From a virus, in the IMG/VR virus record IMGVR_UViG_3300034082_004432, positions 57,335-121,334 of that record: a stretch of DNA of 64,000 bases; one strand, given 5' to 3'. The position numbers and the translations under genes are program-made. Positions 10,401 through 23,000 of the stretch are shown in pieces; position 1 is the stretch's first letter; the number at the start of each line of letters is the position of its first letter. A model generated the notes under the pieces. It did not search any database and was not told the DNA's origin. It saw only the letters and a program-made list of their open reading frames with translations.

Positions 10401-11765
10401 GGCGGAACTGTAAATGCAGACACTAATTGGTACAAATCACAAGTAACTTTTAATGGCAATCTTGTTGATAAATTTATAAGCACTACATTCTTTAAATCTA
10501 TTACTGTTGGTGAAATATCAAGCTTTATCACAACAACAAAACCAAAATTATTTGAATTCAAGCTACATTGGAATGGATACGACAAACCATTTCCAATGAA
10601 CGAACTTAAGATAAGATTTTTTAAGAATTTAGGATCTTTGCCAGATTATAGCAATCCACTTACTTCTTGGAAATCTGTTTTATACAATCCATTTGTAGCT
10701 GGCTTCAATAATAGTCCGAATAATAATCTTATCCAAGTTCAGTTGGCAGATTCAGATTGGAACCAAAACATAACACAATCTGATGTGATTTGGGTGGCTA
10801 TAACAGTTCCATTTAATTCAGCATTGGGTAGAGCAAATGGAATAGAACTTTCTGATGTAGATTTCATACAAAATGCAGAATTTTCAGGATACAGAAGAGC
10901 AAACAATCTTTGGCATAAACTTCACGTTAGATATGAAGAAAAAACTAAGAATTTGACTCATAAAAACTCAATTCAATATAGAGTAAGAGCAGTATCTCAT
11001 GGAAATATTTCTAGCTATTCAACAAAATTAAGTAGTCCATCTCAAGTAGATGTAAATCCACCACTATACTCTGGAGATGTTCCTAATATTCTGGTTGCTA
11101 CAGAGTCTACTTTGAGAATGGTGCAGTTATCTATTCAAGCAGAGGATAATGAGTCTGGAATTCTTGCTTTTAGAGTAGGAAAAGAAATTGATAACTCATT
11201 TATAAATTATACTCCTTGGCTTCCTTGGGATAAATTTATAGTCAACACAGAAAATTCATACTATTTATATCTGTATGGTCACTTAAATTATTATGCCCTT
11301 GGACCAAAGAATACAGCATTCGATAATCAAAATATTGGATTTTCTGGACAAAGAAAAATTTGGGTTCAATTGATGGATTACATGGGAAATATTTCAGAAT
11401 CCAATCCATTAACTTTTGTTGCTACTTCTCAAGCACTAGTAGATACTCAAGCACCTTATGGAACAGTGAATTTCTTTGATCCAAAAACCAATCAAGAAAC
11501 CATTATATCTAATCTTCCTCAATCTTGGATGAAGATAGATGGTACTGACATAGTTACAGGTATTAAGGATTTTCAAATAAGAAGACTTTTAGACACAGGT
11601 AATGGTGATTGGTCAGAATGGATACCTTATTCTCCATATGTCAAGGTAGATTTTGCAGGCGAAAGCGATGGAGTTAAGAAAGTTGAAATAAAATTCAGAG
11701 ATTTTGGTAATAACATAACTCAACCTGAAGTTAAGTGGAATGCAATTAGGAGACCAAAAGTATAA
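7410..11765 (+). CDS. Large tail protein with two LVKxQ modules and Ig-like C-terminus
   Basis: A 1451-residue structural protein. Start chosen at GTG 7410: GGTGG lies 6 bases upstream and no better ATG is near. Residues about 813-1030 contain two tandem copies of the phage module with a xGxYx core: first IFVAGQGTTAHNGVYYQ with the end TKWYLSTPD, then ILVKDQIDNTENGVYVK with GTVNADTNWY. The first 190 residues describe an ordered beta region with SxDPxFDP-like segments. The last ~250 residues look like Ig/fibronectin-type domains: PPLYSGDVPN, DNESGILAF, WVQLMDYMGNIS, then a final one ending in VEIKFRDFGNN. Stop overlaps the next ATG (TAATG). Probably a fibre or baseplate protein that carries surface-binding domains; this is inference from composition and context. 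Confidence 0.65.
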   Translation: MPYNVTIILPNNLTSGYLQSEFINLGQPYTSNSYSKDPTLDNNRNTLTFSFEVRDSGTRELTYLRRIKTLYLSNDPEFDPVATVAIQTWPSNSYVFDPTYDYEYTLNPLYFFDNTLNQGTMATPTAGGTGLFKVYNWPLSASGGLSTVYMKAILEGPNGTDIEYPMGYGIFDQIRWEGEIPVNPDFPEIPSAKSGYVGKNTLLSFVSGNQVSAQTETTGIGRYVASVYEISNTGGTYDAYSAKNTTKRTLIPSASIASTTLTAYRYFDGNYNASSLSLGANIGLTSASYGKGVFFYSKTKLTPSTSKTDYYTQAGFSFTTSGIAVTSQAFLKLYSAPDTSANGNEIVCRVDIPNNDNPIAYLYTRINGSDSANKQITTLPHSILPLLQSGGLMEMYYSSMGTTNLCMVETYFTPYLDQSVVSRKSYLLGNAILASFGSSSVGSAFGYQISQATGSTFSGGLVVEELFLAQGKSKLSADIGDCTNDDISLINAPVTEIEYGWNDAVNEEFIVLTDAPSDVTFTTNITSILYEVDKLDSTNSYSVPLHYELQLYKPSLSNRSRFEFAFKHGSDDVYVAFSSVSSYRSHTQNSLTVNWDRPFGVRCDDGFAYTDAPLNAPTILVKFSGEKNEISVSYRSEDNKLRRQVLRSYQPQADVTKFVFEITEQLPNSFTGRFKNKTYTGTYLLVKEITGNGINLVGAVDMLLPINSNTSGLGYFVGFGVRKSSYNNDGSTYFQDLKWSGIPNFYKEQFDNDSTIKTFLLSDEGSTNSKHYLGQKLLSGLTDLIDYQYETANTLPKLTLDATNYTFSALPNTPTYSSNVLSAGTAGTLVLNGGYVTSTTDYIFVAGQGTTAHNGVYYQTRVGTATTTWRLARVPEMDTSAEVYSGMMVRIPQDFTIASTKWYLSTPDPITLSTSDLLFTAVEPTPDTISLTTTGSNITIANITSLTIDGTALSSLAVGSKILVKDQIDNTENGVYVKSVSGFALTSTNYNVPLRITGGTVNADTNWYKSQVTFNGNLVDKFISTTFFKSITVGEISSFITTTKPKLFEFKLHWNGYDKPFPMNELKIRFFKNLGSLPDYSNPLTSWKSVLYNPFVAGFNNSPNNNLIQVQLADSDWNQNITQSDVIWVAITVPFNSALGRANGIELSDVDFIQNAEFSGYRRANNLWHKLHVRYEEKTKNLTHKNSIQYRVRAVSHGNISSYSTKLSSPSQVDVNPPLYSGDVPNILVATESTLRMVQLSIQAEDNESGILAFRVGKEIDNSFINYTPWLPWDKFIVNTENSYYLYLYGHLNYYALGPKNTAFDNQNIGFSGQRKIWVQLMDYMGNISESNPLTFVATSQALVDTQAPYGTVNFFDPKTNQETIISNLPQSWMKIDGTDIVTGIKDFQIRRLLDTGNGDWSEWIPYSPYVKVDFAGESDGVKKVEIKFRDFGNNITQPEVKWNAIRRPKV

Positions 11766-14731
11766 TGGTGCCGACAATTTTTACAGCTAGTTGTTCTTGG
11801 AAAGGACCTAATGATAGCGAAAAAATATTATACTTCTCTGGAATATCAAAGAAAAGATTTACAAATATTTCCTTAGTAGATAGTCTTGATCCAGCTTACA
11901 CTGCCGGGACTGCATTCAAGTTAGTCGGCACAAATACAAATGACTTAGGTAGAGTTTATAAAGTAAGTTCAAATGATGAATTGTTTGTCAACTCTTCGGT
12001 AAATTATGGAGTTGATGATTATAATAATTATCTTATTTTTGAAACTCCAGTAGATGGTTCTATTGTAAATGTAGTTTTGGAAAGATATTACGCTTCAATT
12101 CATATAGCAAATCTTGTCTCATTTGAAAAAATTATTGATCTTGAAAATCAAGCAGAAAGAGCAATTACTTCTATGGTTGCTTCTGATGGTGGAATTTATC
12201 TTTCTGGCGTATCAGGAAAAATCTGGTTCTACAATGGCGAATATATTAGTGGTCCAGTATTCATTCTTCAAGACAATAGTGTAGATCTTTCTGCTTCTAC
12301 AATGATTTCTCATAAGTTTGAACATGAAACTGAACCTTATTTGTATGTTGCTTCAGATCAATTACCAAGATTATTTAGATCAAAATTAAGTACAGCATAT
12401 AATGGAAGTCAATGGGAACAAGTTTACCCATTAGGTGAATTAGCAGCAAATACAGGTGGAATTCTTTCAATGGTTTCTGCTTATAACAAGCTTTTTCTTG
12501 GAGCTTTGAATAAAAAAGTTCATAGATACTCTAGATCGCTAAATATTTCTTTATCACAGCCTACAAACTTAATTACTGAGGAAGTCATTGTCAAGGAAAC
12601 AGAAACTGAAACTCTTGAAACTTCAACATTGATTGCAAATAATATTACTGATTATGAGGCAACAGATTTTGGAGTTAGATGCTTGGCCGTTGGTAAAAAT
12701 CAAGTATTAGCTGGAATTGATAAAAAGCCTGAAATTTGGTCTTACTCTGAAGTTCCACTTTCCAACCCAACAATAGATGAAAGTTGGACATCAATTTTAT
12801 TTGATGAAGTTTTTATGAATGATCCAGCTCCAGCACAATTTTACTCATATGACAACAATACTTTGTCAAGAAATGATGAAAATGTGGCAATTGCAAGATT
12901 TCATGTAGAAAATAATCCAGCGCAATTTGATGAATTTTTAGTAGTCAAAGGCAATACAAGATCTTCTACTGGAGCTACAACTTATGGTGCTAGATTATAT
13001 GAAATTTCTGAAGGATCTGATTGGGAACAACTTTTACGAGATAATCTTCCAAGTCAAAATTTTATTAATGTCAAATGTGCATCTTGGGAATCAATAACAA
13101 CTTGGAATAATTTTACTTCTCTTGATGGATATGATTTGATTGTAAATGATCTTTTTCTACTTAAAGATCAGACTGCTTCAGGCACAAATAGTATTTTCAA
13201 TGGAATTTATGTTTACAATGGTGCTAATAATACTCCATCCCTTGTAAACATTACTCAATATATTGTTTCTGGAAGTACTAAGCTCGGTTTCTATATTGAA
13301 ACTGGATACATCAACACTGGCAACAGATATATTTTGAATTACACAGATTATCTGTCATCTGGAAATTTTTTGATAACAAAGCCAAGCTATACTTTTGAAG
13401 CTGAAGTTATCAACTTGAATTCTAGCCAAGCTGCAACATCATCTGACTTGAGAAACGAAACAACATTAAATAGTTCTGAACAAATCCCTACAAATTCACT
13501 TTCTGGATATCAAGGTTTTCAAATTGCAGATCTTTACGGACAATATTCAATCGAGTTTAATTCATCAACATTAAAGCTTTCTAGTGGATTGAATCTTGTT
13601 GAAAAAGCATTAGTCACAACTGGATTGGTAGCAGACTGGCAATTTTATAGTGTTTCAAACGGAGTAGTCTCCTCTAGTGTGCAGTCTTGGACTATTGGTC
13701 AATTTGTTAGTAATTTATCTGCTACAACTGAAACAAATTATGATGTCTTCAATGATCCTTATGACAAATATGTTCTAAAGATTATTCCCGCTTTAACAGG
13801 AAATCCATCAATTTATGTTGATAATTTAAGCATTGATGTTGATTTAGATTCTGTAATTTCAATTAGAGTAAAAGCTAAACCAAAGTCAAAAGTATTAAGT
13901 CTTGGAAAAATAAAAGCTTATTGGGCTTATGATGGAGGTATTTTCAATATAAGTGCTGAGACAGCTTTGCATTCGTCTGATGATTATATTCAATACAAGA
14001 TTGAGCCTATTTGGAAAGGTACTGTTGGAAGGCTGCAAATAGAATTTGTAGATCTTCCTGAAAATGCTGATAGACCTGACGAGATTATTATTGACTTAAT
14101 TCAAATTCAATCGATTGAAGATGTTTTTGATATCAATAATAAACTTTCAAGAATAAGATGGATAGTTGAAGACCGTGATATAAAAATTTACTTGGGTCAA
14201 CAAAAAAATCCATTTTTAGAAAAGAAAAACTTTATTTCTCTTGACACATACAGCTCTAAGTATTTAGATTCAACAGCAAATAGCTTTGATTACGACCATC
14301 CATTTATACAATTTGGAAAAATTGATAACAATGCTGGAGATTCATTGGTTGGCTACTCAGGAGTTTCATTTATTATAGGTGAAATTTATGTCCCAACAAA
14401 TTGTAAAGTTGTTGATTTCAATCAGTCTGTAAAACTTCCTTCAACTGGTGGTGTTAGGTTATTTACTTATCACGATGGAACATTATATTGTGCTACAGAT
14501 GGTTTTATAAGCGACAAAATTTCAGAAAATCCTGACGACAGACAAAGCAAGATTTTCTATTACAAATCAGATTCAGAAAGTTGGTACCTAGAAGACATCA
14601 ATTTTGCAAGAAAAAAGATTTTTGACAATGCTGGTAATTATAATCTGTATGGCGTTATCAGGCCGTTGACAGCAATTAGTTATAAAGGCAAATTGTTCTT
14701 GAGCGGACACTACGGAAATATCAACCCATAA
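11765..14731 (+). CDS. Tail protein with propeller-like repeats and one LVKxQ module
   Basis: A 988-residue structural protein. Several short segments resemble propeller blades of the WD/kelch/BNR kind: [53 protein letters not shown] near residues 135-335, and [16 protein letters not shown] near residue 900. Residues about 438-545 contain a phage module copy with [11 protein letters not shown] and FNGIYVYNG. The region of residues 660-790 looks like a carbohydrate-binding-type beta sandwich ([21 protein letters not shown]). Both ends overlap neighbours by one base (TAATG), tying it to the tail operon. The C-terminus is cut in mid-blade ([15 protein letters not shown]), as in the gene at 2718. 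Likely part of a tail fibre or tip; no enzymatic motif was seen. Confidence 0.6.
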   Translation: MVPTIFTASCSWKGPNDSEKILYFSGISKKRFTNISLVDSLDPAYTAGTAFKLVGTNTNDLGRVYKVSSNDELFVNSSVNYGVDDYNNYLIFETPVDGSIVNVVLERYYASIHIANLVSFEKIIDLENQAERAITSMVASDGGIYLSGVSGKIWFYNGEYISGPVFILQDNSVDLSASTMISHKFEHETEPYLYVASDQLPRLFRSKLSTAYNGSQWEQVYPLGELAANTGGILSMVSAYNKLFLGALNKKVHRYSRSLNISLSQPTNLITEEVIVKETETETLETSTLIANNITDYEATDFGVRCLAVGKNQVLAGIDKKPEIWSYSEVPLSNPTIDESWTSILFDEVFMNDPAPAQFYSYDNNTLSRNDENVAIARFHVENNPAQFDEFLVVKGNTRSSTGATTYGARLYEISEGSDWEQLLRDNLPSQNFINVKCASWESITTWNNFTSLDGYDLIVNDLFLLKDQTASGTNSIFNGIYVYNGANNTPSLVNITQYIVSGSTKLGFYIETGYINTGNRYILNYTDYLSSGNFLITKPSYTFEAEVINLNSSQAATSSDLRNETTLNSSEQIPTNSLSGYQGFQIADLYGQYSIEFNSSTLKLSSGLNLVEKALVTTGLVADWQFYSVSNGVVSSSVQSWTIGQFVSNLSATTETNYDVFNDPYDKYVLKIIPALTGNPSIYVDNLSIDVDLDSVISIRVKAKPKSKVLSLGKIKAYWAYDGGIFNISAETALHSSDDYIQYKIEPIWKGTVGRLQIEFVDLPENADRPDEIIIDLIQIQSIEDVFDINNKLSRIRWIVEDRDIKIYLGQQKNPFLEKKNFISLDTYSSKYLDSTANSFDYDHPFIQFGKIDNNAGDSLVGYSGVSFIIGEIYVPTNCKVVDFNQSVKLPSTGGVRLFTYHDGTLYCATDGFISDKISENPDDRQSKIFYYKSDSESWYLEDINFARKKIFDNAGNYNLYGVIRPLTAISYKGKLFLSGHYGNINP

Positions 14732-16248
14732 TGAGTGAAAATTTGAGAAATACATTTATAGCTTTCAGTGGCGCTAGTCCTGGAATATCTACAAGCTTGA
14801 CCAATCTATCATATACTTCTTTTGATGGTAAAAGAATTTATTTAAACTTTGAAGATATAGATAGCACAGGACTAGAGCCTGCTACTGGTTTGGAATTAAG
14901 ATTTTCCGTAAGTAAAAATTTTGGAGCTATTGCAACTACAATCACCCCATCATCAACTTTTGTTGATGCCAGTTCACCGAAGACATTACAATTAATTTTA
15001 TCAGATGCAAACAGAATTGTAGATTCTTCGTATAATGGAAGTGGAGTAGCTTTAACTGCACAAACAGTCTTTGTATCTTACAATGCTACTGGTTTTGGCA
15101 GCACAGTCGCAAAATTATCCGACAACGATACACAAAAATCATTTGTATCATCATTTACAGGCGTTGGTATTTCAAATCTTACCAAAGAAGCCAACCCTCC
15201 TGTATACAATTATTCAACTACAAGTACAGACGGAACAAAAGTTTACGTTTATTACACAGAAGCTACTCCACCCCTTCTTCCAACTTCAAGCATAAGTGGT
15301 TTTGCGGTTAGCCAAAATGGTTCTGGAATTGCAATTTCAAACGCATATGTTTTGGACCCTACAAGCGCTACAAACGGTAAAGTCTTAGTTCTTGACTTAA
15401 ATTCAAGATTGGGTGTAAATGATGGAACAAATCCAGTCACTCTTACATACACTCAACCAGTATCTGATTTTTTCAAAATTAAAGATAGCACTGGTACAGG
15501 CCTAACTTACGCTGTTTCATTTGCTGGAAGTGCAGTAACTAATCTTACAAGCACTACTTTTTTACCGAGAATTACTCAAGCATACACAGGTACTGGTGTT
15601 TCTGGAAATATTGTTTATGTGAGAATGTCAACAACTACAACTCCAGCATCACCCACTGGATTTGGAGTTTCGTACTCTAGTGTAGCAAAAACTATATCTA
15701 GTGTTGGTGCAACTGCTTTATTGTATGCTGGGATTGCAACAACTCTTTATTCGCTGATAATGTCTTCATATTTTGGCCCTGAAGATATTGTGTCTGTAAG
15801 TTATAACCAGCCTGTATCTAATTTTATAACTGATAGAACTTCAAATGCCAATAAAGTTGCAACACTTTCTAGTCCTATCATAGCAGTCAATAATTTAACT
15901 GACACAACTGCTCCAACTTTAGATAGATCAAATAGTTATATAGATAAAGATGGGCAAGATATTTATTTAAAATTTACAGAAAATAGATCTAGACCTATGC
16001 TTCCTTCAACAGGCATCGAAACATTTTTTGTGTCTATCAATGGTCAATTCACTCCTATAAAATCAGCAGTTGGTTTGGGAGTTACATTTGCCACAGATGT
16101 AAAATTATCTCTTTACAATAAAATTGATTATAACAGTATAGTCAAAGTTGGTTATAGTGGGGATGGCGGAGCTGCAGCATTACGAGATAGCTCAAGTAAT
16201 TATGTTGCAAATTTTGAACCGCTTATAATATCAAATTATGGGGTATGA
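14731..16248 (+). CDS. SWM-repeat (SwmB-like) tail protein
   Basis: A 505-residue protein made of about four repeats of ~125 residues, roughly 1-140, 140-270, 270-395 and 395-505. Each has the plan: variable lead such as [18 protein letters not shown], a [16 protein letters not shown] strand, a P-containing turn ([15 protein letters not shown]), then a [11 protein letters not shown] / [10 protein letters not shown] strand, and a close such as VTNLT. This is the pattern of the SWM repeat family first named from the Synechococcus motility protein SwmB, and it resembles cadherin/Ig-like adhesion folds. Such repeats act as rigid surface spacers or adhesins. The gene starts at an overlapping TAATG and its end overlaps the next gene by 11 bases. 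Function as a tail fibre spacer is inference; the repeat assignment is moderately firm. Confidence 0.7.
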   Translation: MSENLRNTFIAFSGASPGISTSLTNLSYTSFDGKRIYLNFEDIDSTGLEPATGLELRFSVSKNFGAIATTITPSSTFVDASSPKTLQLILSDANRIVDSSYNGSGVALTAQTVFVSYNATGFGSTVAKLSDNDTQKSFVSSFTGVGISNLTKEANPPVYNYSTTSTDGTKVYVYYTEATPPLLPTSSISGFAVSQNGSGIAISNAYVLDPTSATNGKVLVLDLNSRLGVNDGTNPVTLTYTQPVSDFFKIKDSTGTGLTYAVSFAGSAVTNLTSTTFLPRITQAYTGTGVSGNIVYVRMSTTTTPASPTGFGVSYSSVAKTISSVGATALLYAGIATTLYSLIMSSYFGPEDIVSVSYNQPVSNFITDRTSNANKVATLSSPIIAVNNLTDTTAPTLDRSNSYIDKDGQDIYLKFTENRSRPMLPSTGIETFFVSINGQFTPIKSAVGLGVTFATDVKLSLYNKIDYNSIVKVGYSGDGGAAALRDSSSNYVANFEPLIISNYGV

Positions 16249-19200
16249 TAATAACGGATTTTTCGATCCAAAGTATTGGAACGAAGCTCTCAACAATGGT
16301 ACTTCGATAGGTTATGAAATTGAAGATGAAACTACGGATGTATTTGTTAAATCCGAATTTTATCCCAATGCAAGCGTAATTTATGATACTGTCCCACCAA
16401 AAGGCATATTAATACTTAACAGAAAGTCAAATGATGTAGATCCAGGAATTAAAGTGCATTATTTTTCTGGCACTGGATATTCTTCTATAACTACCGAATA
16501 CACTGACACAACTACATCTTATTCATTTTCTAAAACTATAAATGCATTTAAGATTGTTTCCGATAAAGCACAAAATATTTCAACAATATTTTTGAAACTC
16601 AAAAAAACTGGAAGCATTGTAAATCTTGGCGACAGAATTAATGTTGCTTTATATACTCATGATTCCACAAATGATGCTCCTTCTGCATCGCTTGGCAGTT
16701 TTTCATCAATACAATTTGATGATTTGACTACTTCTTTTGATTCATATTCCTTTACAAATACTGGAATTACTTTAACAGCAGATACAACTTACTGGATTCA
16801 TATAACATTAGACAACTTACCTATAGCCGTTGTTGGGCAGGCTACTATAGATATTGCTAATTTCACAAATACATCTTCTGAATTTGCATATTATGACTCT
16901 ACAAATACAACTTGGATTAGAATAGCAAATACTTCACCATATTATAAAATTACAGCATTCAATACAGCATCAGCGGAATTGTCTTCTAAAGATTATTTAC
17001 TTGATTTATTTGAAATTCCACTTAAAGAGGTATCTGTTTATGGCGGAAGTTCTGATCTTTCAAAATTTGAAGTTATTGGCAATGATCAATCAAATTACAT
17101 CTATAAAAAGTTTGATCCAGTTTATGAAGATCTAACTAACTCTACAAACAATATTTATCCAACTGTTACAAATTTAATTGTTGGTGCAACTGCTAAGAAT
17201 ACCAAGACTTATATCCTGCAAGTAAAAAAAACCAAAACATCTGACTGGGAAGATATTGTTGAAAATATTGCAGATTCAGAAACAACAGATTATTTAAACT
17301 TTACTTTTACAACACCACTTTCTTTGTATGCTGCCCGTATTGCATATCAGGGAGATTATTTTACGATTGATCAACGTGGGGACATAACTATTGCTGCTTA
17401 TGATCAATTTTCAGATGTAGTATCAGCACAAATATCAAGATTCTCAGATTTTAGAGATGCAACATCTTTTCCAAATGCAGATGCAAAAGGATTCATAGAT
17501 TTTTCTGCTGGTGAAACTACCTTTACAAATATTGATCTTACTAATGCAGCATATTTGTGGTCCAAAAAAACAGGAAATGCTTCTTCTGAAATTACAGCAG
17601 TTGCAACATTCAATGACAAAGTTCTTATTGCAGCAAATCACAAAATGTTCGTTTATAAAGACGGTGCTATATATGAAATTCTCAATGAATCACTTGTAAA
17701 CGAAAAATATCAAATTACTTGTATTCATGTTTACAATGGAAGAGCTTACGCTGGAACAAACTATGGACTTGTTTTCACATCTTTTAATGGAGAGTTTTGG
17801 AGTGTATTAAATGCCAAAGATCCTTTGTCAACAACCAATTATAAATTACTAAAGCCTATTGTTTCTATAACATCATTGGGAAATAATTTATTCCTTGGAT
17901 CAACTAAAGGCTCTACAAGTATATGCTCAGTTTATCAGTACAATGGTAAATCCATAACAGAAATCAAGACATTTTCATATGACCAAGTATCTGCATTAAC
18001 GGCTAAAGATTTCACTTTGTATGTAGGTGTTGGTGGAGATTATGGAAGTGCAGCGTCTGCAGTTTATAAATATTACAATTCTGAATGGGTACAAACATTA
18101 TCCTCAAACTTTGACAATGTTGAGTATCTTGCAAAATCAATTACAAGAAATTCAGTTGTAGCAGGATTTAGAGGAGGCCAAATTTGGGAGCTATCGTTTA
18201 CAAATGCAACAGCTAATTCTTGGTCTAAACTTTATGACACTTATGCTGACCATATTCATTATATTTATGATGACCCAAATGGCAACTATATTTTTATTAG
18301 CGCTGATAATGGAACTTATGGATATTTTAAGTCAATAAATGGTTTTAAAAAAATAGTTTCATATTCTTATGATACAAATCAACTAAACTCTACTTGGAGA
18401 TCTTACACTGGATCTGGTATTACTTGGACAGATTTAGGAGACATTGAAAGCTACAATTTTGTTGCATATAGAGGTCAAACTCAAGCAATAAATTACACAG
18501 GAGCTATTGGAAGTTCATTTATCCCTCCAACAGGTTTTACAAATAGTTCTGTTTCATTTGAAGGGGCAGTGTTAGCTTCAAAAGATGGCGCATTATCATT
18601 TAGAATTGATAGTAGTGTTGGGTATAATTTATTTGTTAATGATACTCTACAAATAAGTAATTATAATCAATCTACAAATTTAACGACTCTTTATTCAACA
18701 AACGCTTTTAATACAACAGAAGGCGATTTACTCAAGATAAAGCTTCAAACTACTAATAATGTTGGGTCTGGAACTACTTTTAAATTATTGTGGCAAAAAG
18801 CAGCTGGAGAAACATTTGAAGCAATTCCATCTTCGCAATTCTACGGCTCAAGTAAAATAAAATCTGTCACTGCAATTGGAAATACATTCTACGGTGCTGG
18901 AATGGATGGTAGTGTTTATGAATTTACTACAACTCCATATGAAAACAACAGTAGATATATTTATGCTAGATTCAAGGATGAAGCAGGCAACATTCAAGGC
19001 GTAGCTCTTCCAGCTCATGCTTCTGGATTTCCATTAGTAAGTGACAGAATGATACAGGTGGCAAATACAGCAAATAACACAAGTTCATTTATTCAATACA
19101 CCAACACTACTATTGTCTCAAATTCAAATACAACAATCAATCCTGTGACTGGAAATACTCAGAACAACCAGAATAATAATCCAACACAGGGTCAAACAAA

Positions 19201-20083
19201 TGCAAATACTACACCCACAACAACGACAAATACTAATTCTAATAACCAGAATTTATCTACGACTAATAATTCAGGCGTTATCTATCAAATTCAAAAGAAT
19301 GCTGACAACTCGCTATCTAGGAAGGGGATTTATGTTCCCCCTTCAAGAACTTACCCAGTTTACGCTCCTGACCGTAAAATCAGAGAGTATGGAATTTATG
19401 AAGTTCAGCCAATTTATGTTCCAACACTTATTACGTGGACACAGATTGTTGCCTTAATTTTAAATAAATATCCATCAAGCCCAGATTCTTCATTAGATAA
19501 CGGCACACAAGTTAATATTTATGTAAAAACTGGCAATACAAGAGCAGAATGTATTGCTGCATCATACGGAGATCCTCAGTCATTGTCCACAATCAATGAC
19601 AGTCTTGCACAAACAACTACACAATCACTGTCAGTAGATTTATCTGCATATTCAGGAAAATGGTTGCAATACAAAGTAGAGTTGATAACTGCTACTCCAA
19701 ATGTCACTCCAGAATTGCTGTCTTTGACTATTTCTTACACTTCATCAACAGGCAGCTATTTCTTCACAAGAATGTTTGATACATCTAATTATGACACTGA
19801 TGCTCCAATGATTAAAAGAGGATTATTATCCTCTAACGAATTAAAAAACAATGGTAGCATCGTGTACGGATACACAACTTCTGATGACACTAATGAAACA
19901 TTTAATTTTGCTAACTACACAGTAATTTCGCCTAATCAAACATTCGAATTATCAGAAGCATCAAGCAAAATTAGATTTGGAATTTTTCTTACAAGTGTAG
20001 GAACAACTCCATCTATGGTCTATGATTTTGCCGTACAACTTGATATAGGAGATGCTAGCATCAAATTCAATCCAAGTTTATAG
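16238..20083 (+). CDS. Tail protein with propeller, PA14-like domain and Asn/Thr-rich linker
   Basis: A 1281-residue structural protein. Residues about 449-710 are propeller-like ([40 protein letters not shown], the last close to an Asp box). Residues about 745-875 match the PA14 plan: a [19 protein letters not shown] strand pair, [12 protein letters not shown], then [20 protein letters not shown], which is the usual PA14 ending. PA14 domains bind glycans in many surface proteins. Residues about 937-1015 form a low-complexity Asn/Thr/Gln linker with almost no hydrophobic residues. The C-terminal ~200 residues are a beta sandwich that ends in [14 protein letters not shown]. Start overlaps the preceding gene by 11 bases. 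A receptor-binding or fibre role is plausible. Confidence 0.68.
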   Translation: MGYDNNGFFDPKYWNEALNNGTSIGYEIEDETTDVFVKSEFYPNASVIYDTVPPKGILILNRKSNDVDPGIKVHYFSGTGYSSITTEYTDTTTSYSFSKTINAFKIVSDKAQNISTIFLKLKKTGSIVNLGDRINVALYTHDSTNDAPSASLGSFSSIQFDDLTTSFDSYSFTNTGITLTADTTYWIHITLDNLPIAVVGQATIDIANFTNTSSEFAYYDSTNTTWIRIANTSPYYKITAFNTASAELSSKDYLLDLFEIPLKEVSVYGGSSDLSKFEVIGNDQSNYIYKKFDPVYEDLTNSTNNIYPTVTNLIVGATAKNTKTYILQVKKTKTSDWEDIVENIADSETTDYLNFTFTTPLSLYAARIAYQGDYFTIDQRGDITIAAYDQFSDVVSAQISRFSDFRDATSFPNADAKGFIDFSAGETTFTNIDLTNAAYLWSKKTGNASSEITAVATFNDKVLIAANHKMFVYKDGAIYEILNESLVNEKYQITCIHVYNGRAYAGTNYGLVFTSFNGEFWSVLNAKDPLSTTNYKLLKPIVSITSLGNNLFLGSTKGSTSICSVYQYNGKSITEIKTFSYDQVSALTAKDFTLYVGVGGDYGSAASAVYKYYNSEWVQTLSSNFDNVEYLAKSITRNSVVAGFRGGQIWELSFTNATANSWSKLYDTYADHIHYIYDDPNGNYIFISADNGTYGYFKSINGFKKIVSYSYDTNQLNSTWRSYTGSGITWTDLGDIESYNFVAYRGQTQAINYTGAIGSSFIPPTGFTNSSVSFEGAVLASKDGALSFRIDSSVGYNLFVNDTLQISNYNQSTNLTTLYSTNAFNTTEGDLLKIKLQTTNNVGSGTTFKLLWQKAAGETFEAIPSSQFYGSSKIKSVTAIGNTFYGAGMDGSVYEFTTTPYENNSRYIYARFKDEAGNIQGVALPAHASGFPLVSDRMIQVANTANNTSSFIQYTNTTIVSNSNTTINPVTGNTQNNQNNNPTQGQTNANTTPTTTTNTNSNNQNLSTTNNSGVIYQIQKNADNSLSRKGIYVPPSRTYPVYAPDRKIREYGIYEVQPIYVPTLITWTQIVALILNKYPSSPDSSLDNGTQVNIYVKTGNTRAECIAASYGDPQSLSTINDSLAQTTTQSLSVDLSAYSGKWLQYKVELITATPNVTPELLSLTISYTSSTGSYFFTRMFDTSNYDTDAPMIKRGLLSSNELKNNGSIVYGYTTSDDTNETFNFANYTVISPNQTFELSEASSKIRFGIFLTSVGTTPSMVYDFAVQLDIGDASIKFNPSL

Positions 20084-20088
20084 ACAAT

Positions 20089-23000
20089 ATGGCTAATCGT
20101 ACATCAATTTACAAGTTTTTATATTCATCGTTTGGCGATATTTGGTATCCAGGTTATGACTATGAAAATATGCTTACAGCTGAAACCAATTTTTCAGGCA
20201 TATACTCTTTCTTTGGGCCTGGAATCATCAATGGGTGGAATGTAACAAAGTTAGAAGATAGTAGAGCTGATCAAATTTTGCTTCTTGATGGATACAATTC
20301 TAGTGCATCAAGCGAATATGGTCAAAAACTTGCTTTATTGAATCTTAATTTTTCTATAACTTGTTTAGCAGCTACAACTACAAATATTACTTTATCCAAT
20401 ACTCAAACAATAGATGGTATTTCTGTAGTAGTTGGTGATTTGGTATTAGTGAAAAATCAATCCACATCTTCTCAAAATGGCGTTTATACTGTCGCCTCTG
20501 GCTCATGGACTAGACATTCTTTACTTAATTCTTCTTCAGATTATTCTGATAACTTTGTTGTTTATGTAAGTTCAGGCACAGTAAATCAAAAAACTTTATG
20601 GATTGGCAGTGTTGCATCGTCAAACTTTACATTAGATACAAGTAATTTATATTTTGAAAATGCTTTCAAACAGTGCATAAAAGTTAGCACAGGCGATGGC
20701 ATCATTGATAAATATGCAGCAAAGACAGAAAAACCATATTACTTTAGGCAAACAATTGGTAATATTTTTTATGTCTGGGCTGAGTCTGGAATATCTACTT
20801 TATCTGATGAAGTATGTAATATTACTTGCCCATTAATTCCTGATGCTAAATACAACACATATTCGAATGCAGTCTATCTTGCAACTGTAATTTATAAAGC
20901 AGACCCAACATATACTGATTATAATGTTATTTCAGAAATAATATATGAAGAAAGAAGAAATCAAATAAATGAATCTTCAGGAGAATTTCAAAGACAACTT
21001 CAACTTTCATACCTCAAACACAAACATTTGGGAGAAATTAATTCAGCTTCCAAAATAGATTTAGGAAATTATCTAGTCTTGTTTGCATCAAATAATGATG
21101 GAAGTCTTTCTTATGACAATACCAATATTTTTGTACTCAAGAAGTCTGATGGATCAATTTTTAACGAATCTTTGACAAGATACGGCACTCCTGTTGTAAA
21201 ACTCGATGGAACTATACTTTCTACTTCAGATTATTCAATAAGTGAAACAAATAAATTATATTTATATCAAAATATAAAGGCAACTTCTAAAATAGAAGTA
21301 TATTTGCCATATTCTACTGACAAAACTCTTTTTGCTATAGATGTCAATCAAGCTTTGCTTTCAAGTTCATTAGTCTTTGAAAGTTATATAAGTTTGACAG
21401 ATGGCACGATTTATCAATTTACTGACGCTCTTGGAGTTACTACAGATAAGTACAATTATTTTTCTTGGACAGATTTTCAATATAATGATGCAAAAGTTTA
21501 TTTGTCAGAAAATCTTATTGAACCAGTAAATTATGAAATCAATCCGTATTCTGGAACAATACTCCTCAAGAGTTCAATACCTAACTATGATAACTTCACA
21601 TTTTCAGATTTAAGAGTAATTATTATCTCTCGCAAAGAAGAAATTAGAAATTCACTTTCAAATGATTTTATCAATAGTTTATCTGCAGACAGTATATCAA
21701 CTGGTAAAATATCACTCAATAACTTAAGAATAAACCATTTTAGCGAGAATAGATATAAAGAAACTTTGACTTTCGTTCCTGATAAATTCTTAGTAACAGG
21801 TATCGGAAAATCATACTTATATCCTCAGAATACAAATTCGTCCATTCAATACAATGATAGTTTATGCTTCTTCTATAAAAGTGCAAATATTTTTTCTAGT
21901 TTAAATTTAATTTATGTTGCTTCTTCTAGGGGTTTGTTTCAATTTAATATCAATAGCAACACAGCACAAACTACAAACTGGCAAAATGATTTTGGAAAAA
22001 TATTATCACTACAAGACAATATAATTTATCCGACAAATGAAAATTATTTTAAGAAAGTTTATGCATCAACAACTTTAGGGAAAGTTTATTATAAAGATAC
22101 TGAGGATGTATGGTCTGAATTAAAACTTCCTATAACAGAAAGCGGAATAGCAAAAACCATAAGTGCTTTTAAGATTTCTTCTGATAAAACTGCAGACGGA
22201 TCTTATCAAACTTATCAATATGGTTTGACAAACGATAAAGTTTATTACAGTATCATTCCAGACAATACAGCTTATCAAAATTGGAATTGGAGTGAAATTT
22301 CAAGTTTTTATAATAGCTCAGGTACTGCAATAACTAATATCTATAATCTTTCTGGAATTGAAGAAATATCTGTTCAAAAAACTACTTTTGTTGAAAATGC
22401 TGAAGATGATGTCACTATTCAAAGAGCGTTATACATTGGAGCAATAGGTACAAGCACTAAAGGACTTTACTACGGAGACTTTAGCCAATTATTACAAATA
22501 TTTGACGAGCCAGTAAAGGGAATTTATTGGATTCAAGATGGCACTTACAAAAATAATATTATCTGGTGGAATGATTATCAAGCATTTATAACTCACACTG
22601 CAAAGTATATTGAAGATGCTACAGGTAAGTATTGGTCTCTTCCATTCTCGCAACCTACTACTTCTTTTAGTAATGCTTTATGTGCTACTACTGGGGATAT
22701 CTCACTAACAGGAACACAAATAATTGATGGTGTATCTGTAAGTGCTGGTAATATTGTTTTAGTTAAGAACCAAACAACTAAATCAGAGAATGGAATTTAT
22801 GTTGCATCTGCTGGAAGTTGGACAAGATCAACTGAATTAGATGTCAACGCTGAATTCATCAATTGGAAAACTGTTTACGTCTTAAGCGGAACAATTAATG
22901 CTGATAGCTCTTGGCACCTTGTAGTTGAAGATGCGTTTAATTTTGGAACTTCTGATGTTGTATGGGAAGTTCAGAGACTTAAGATATATCAAAATTCAAC

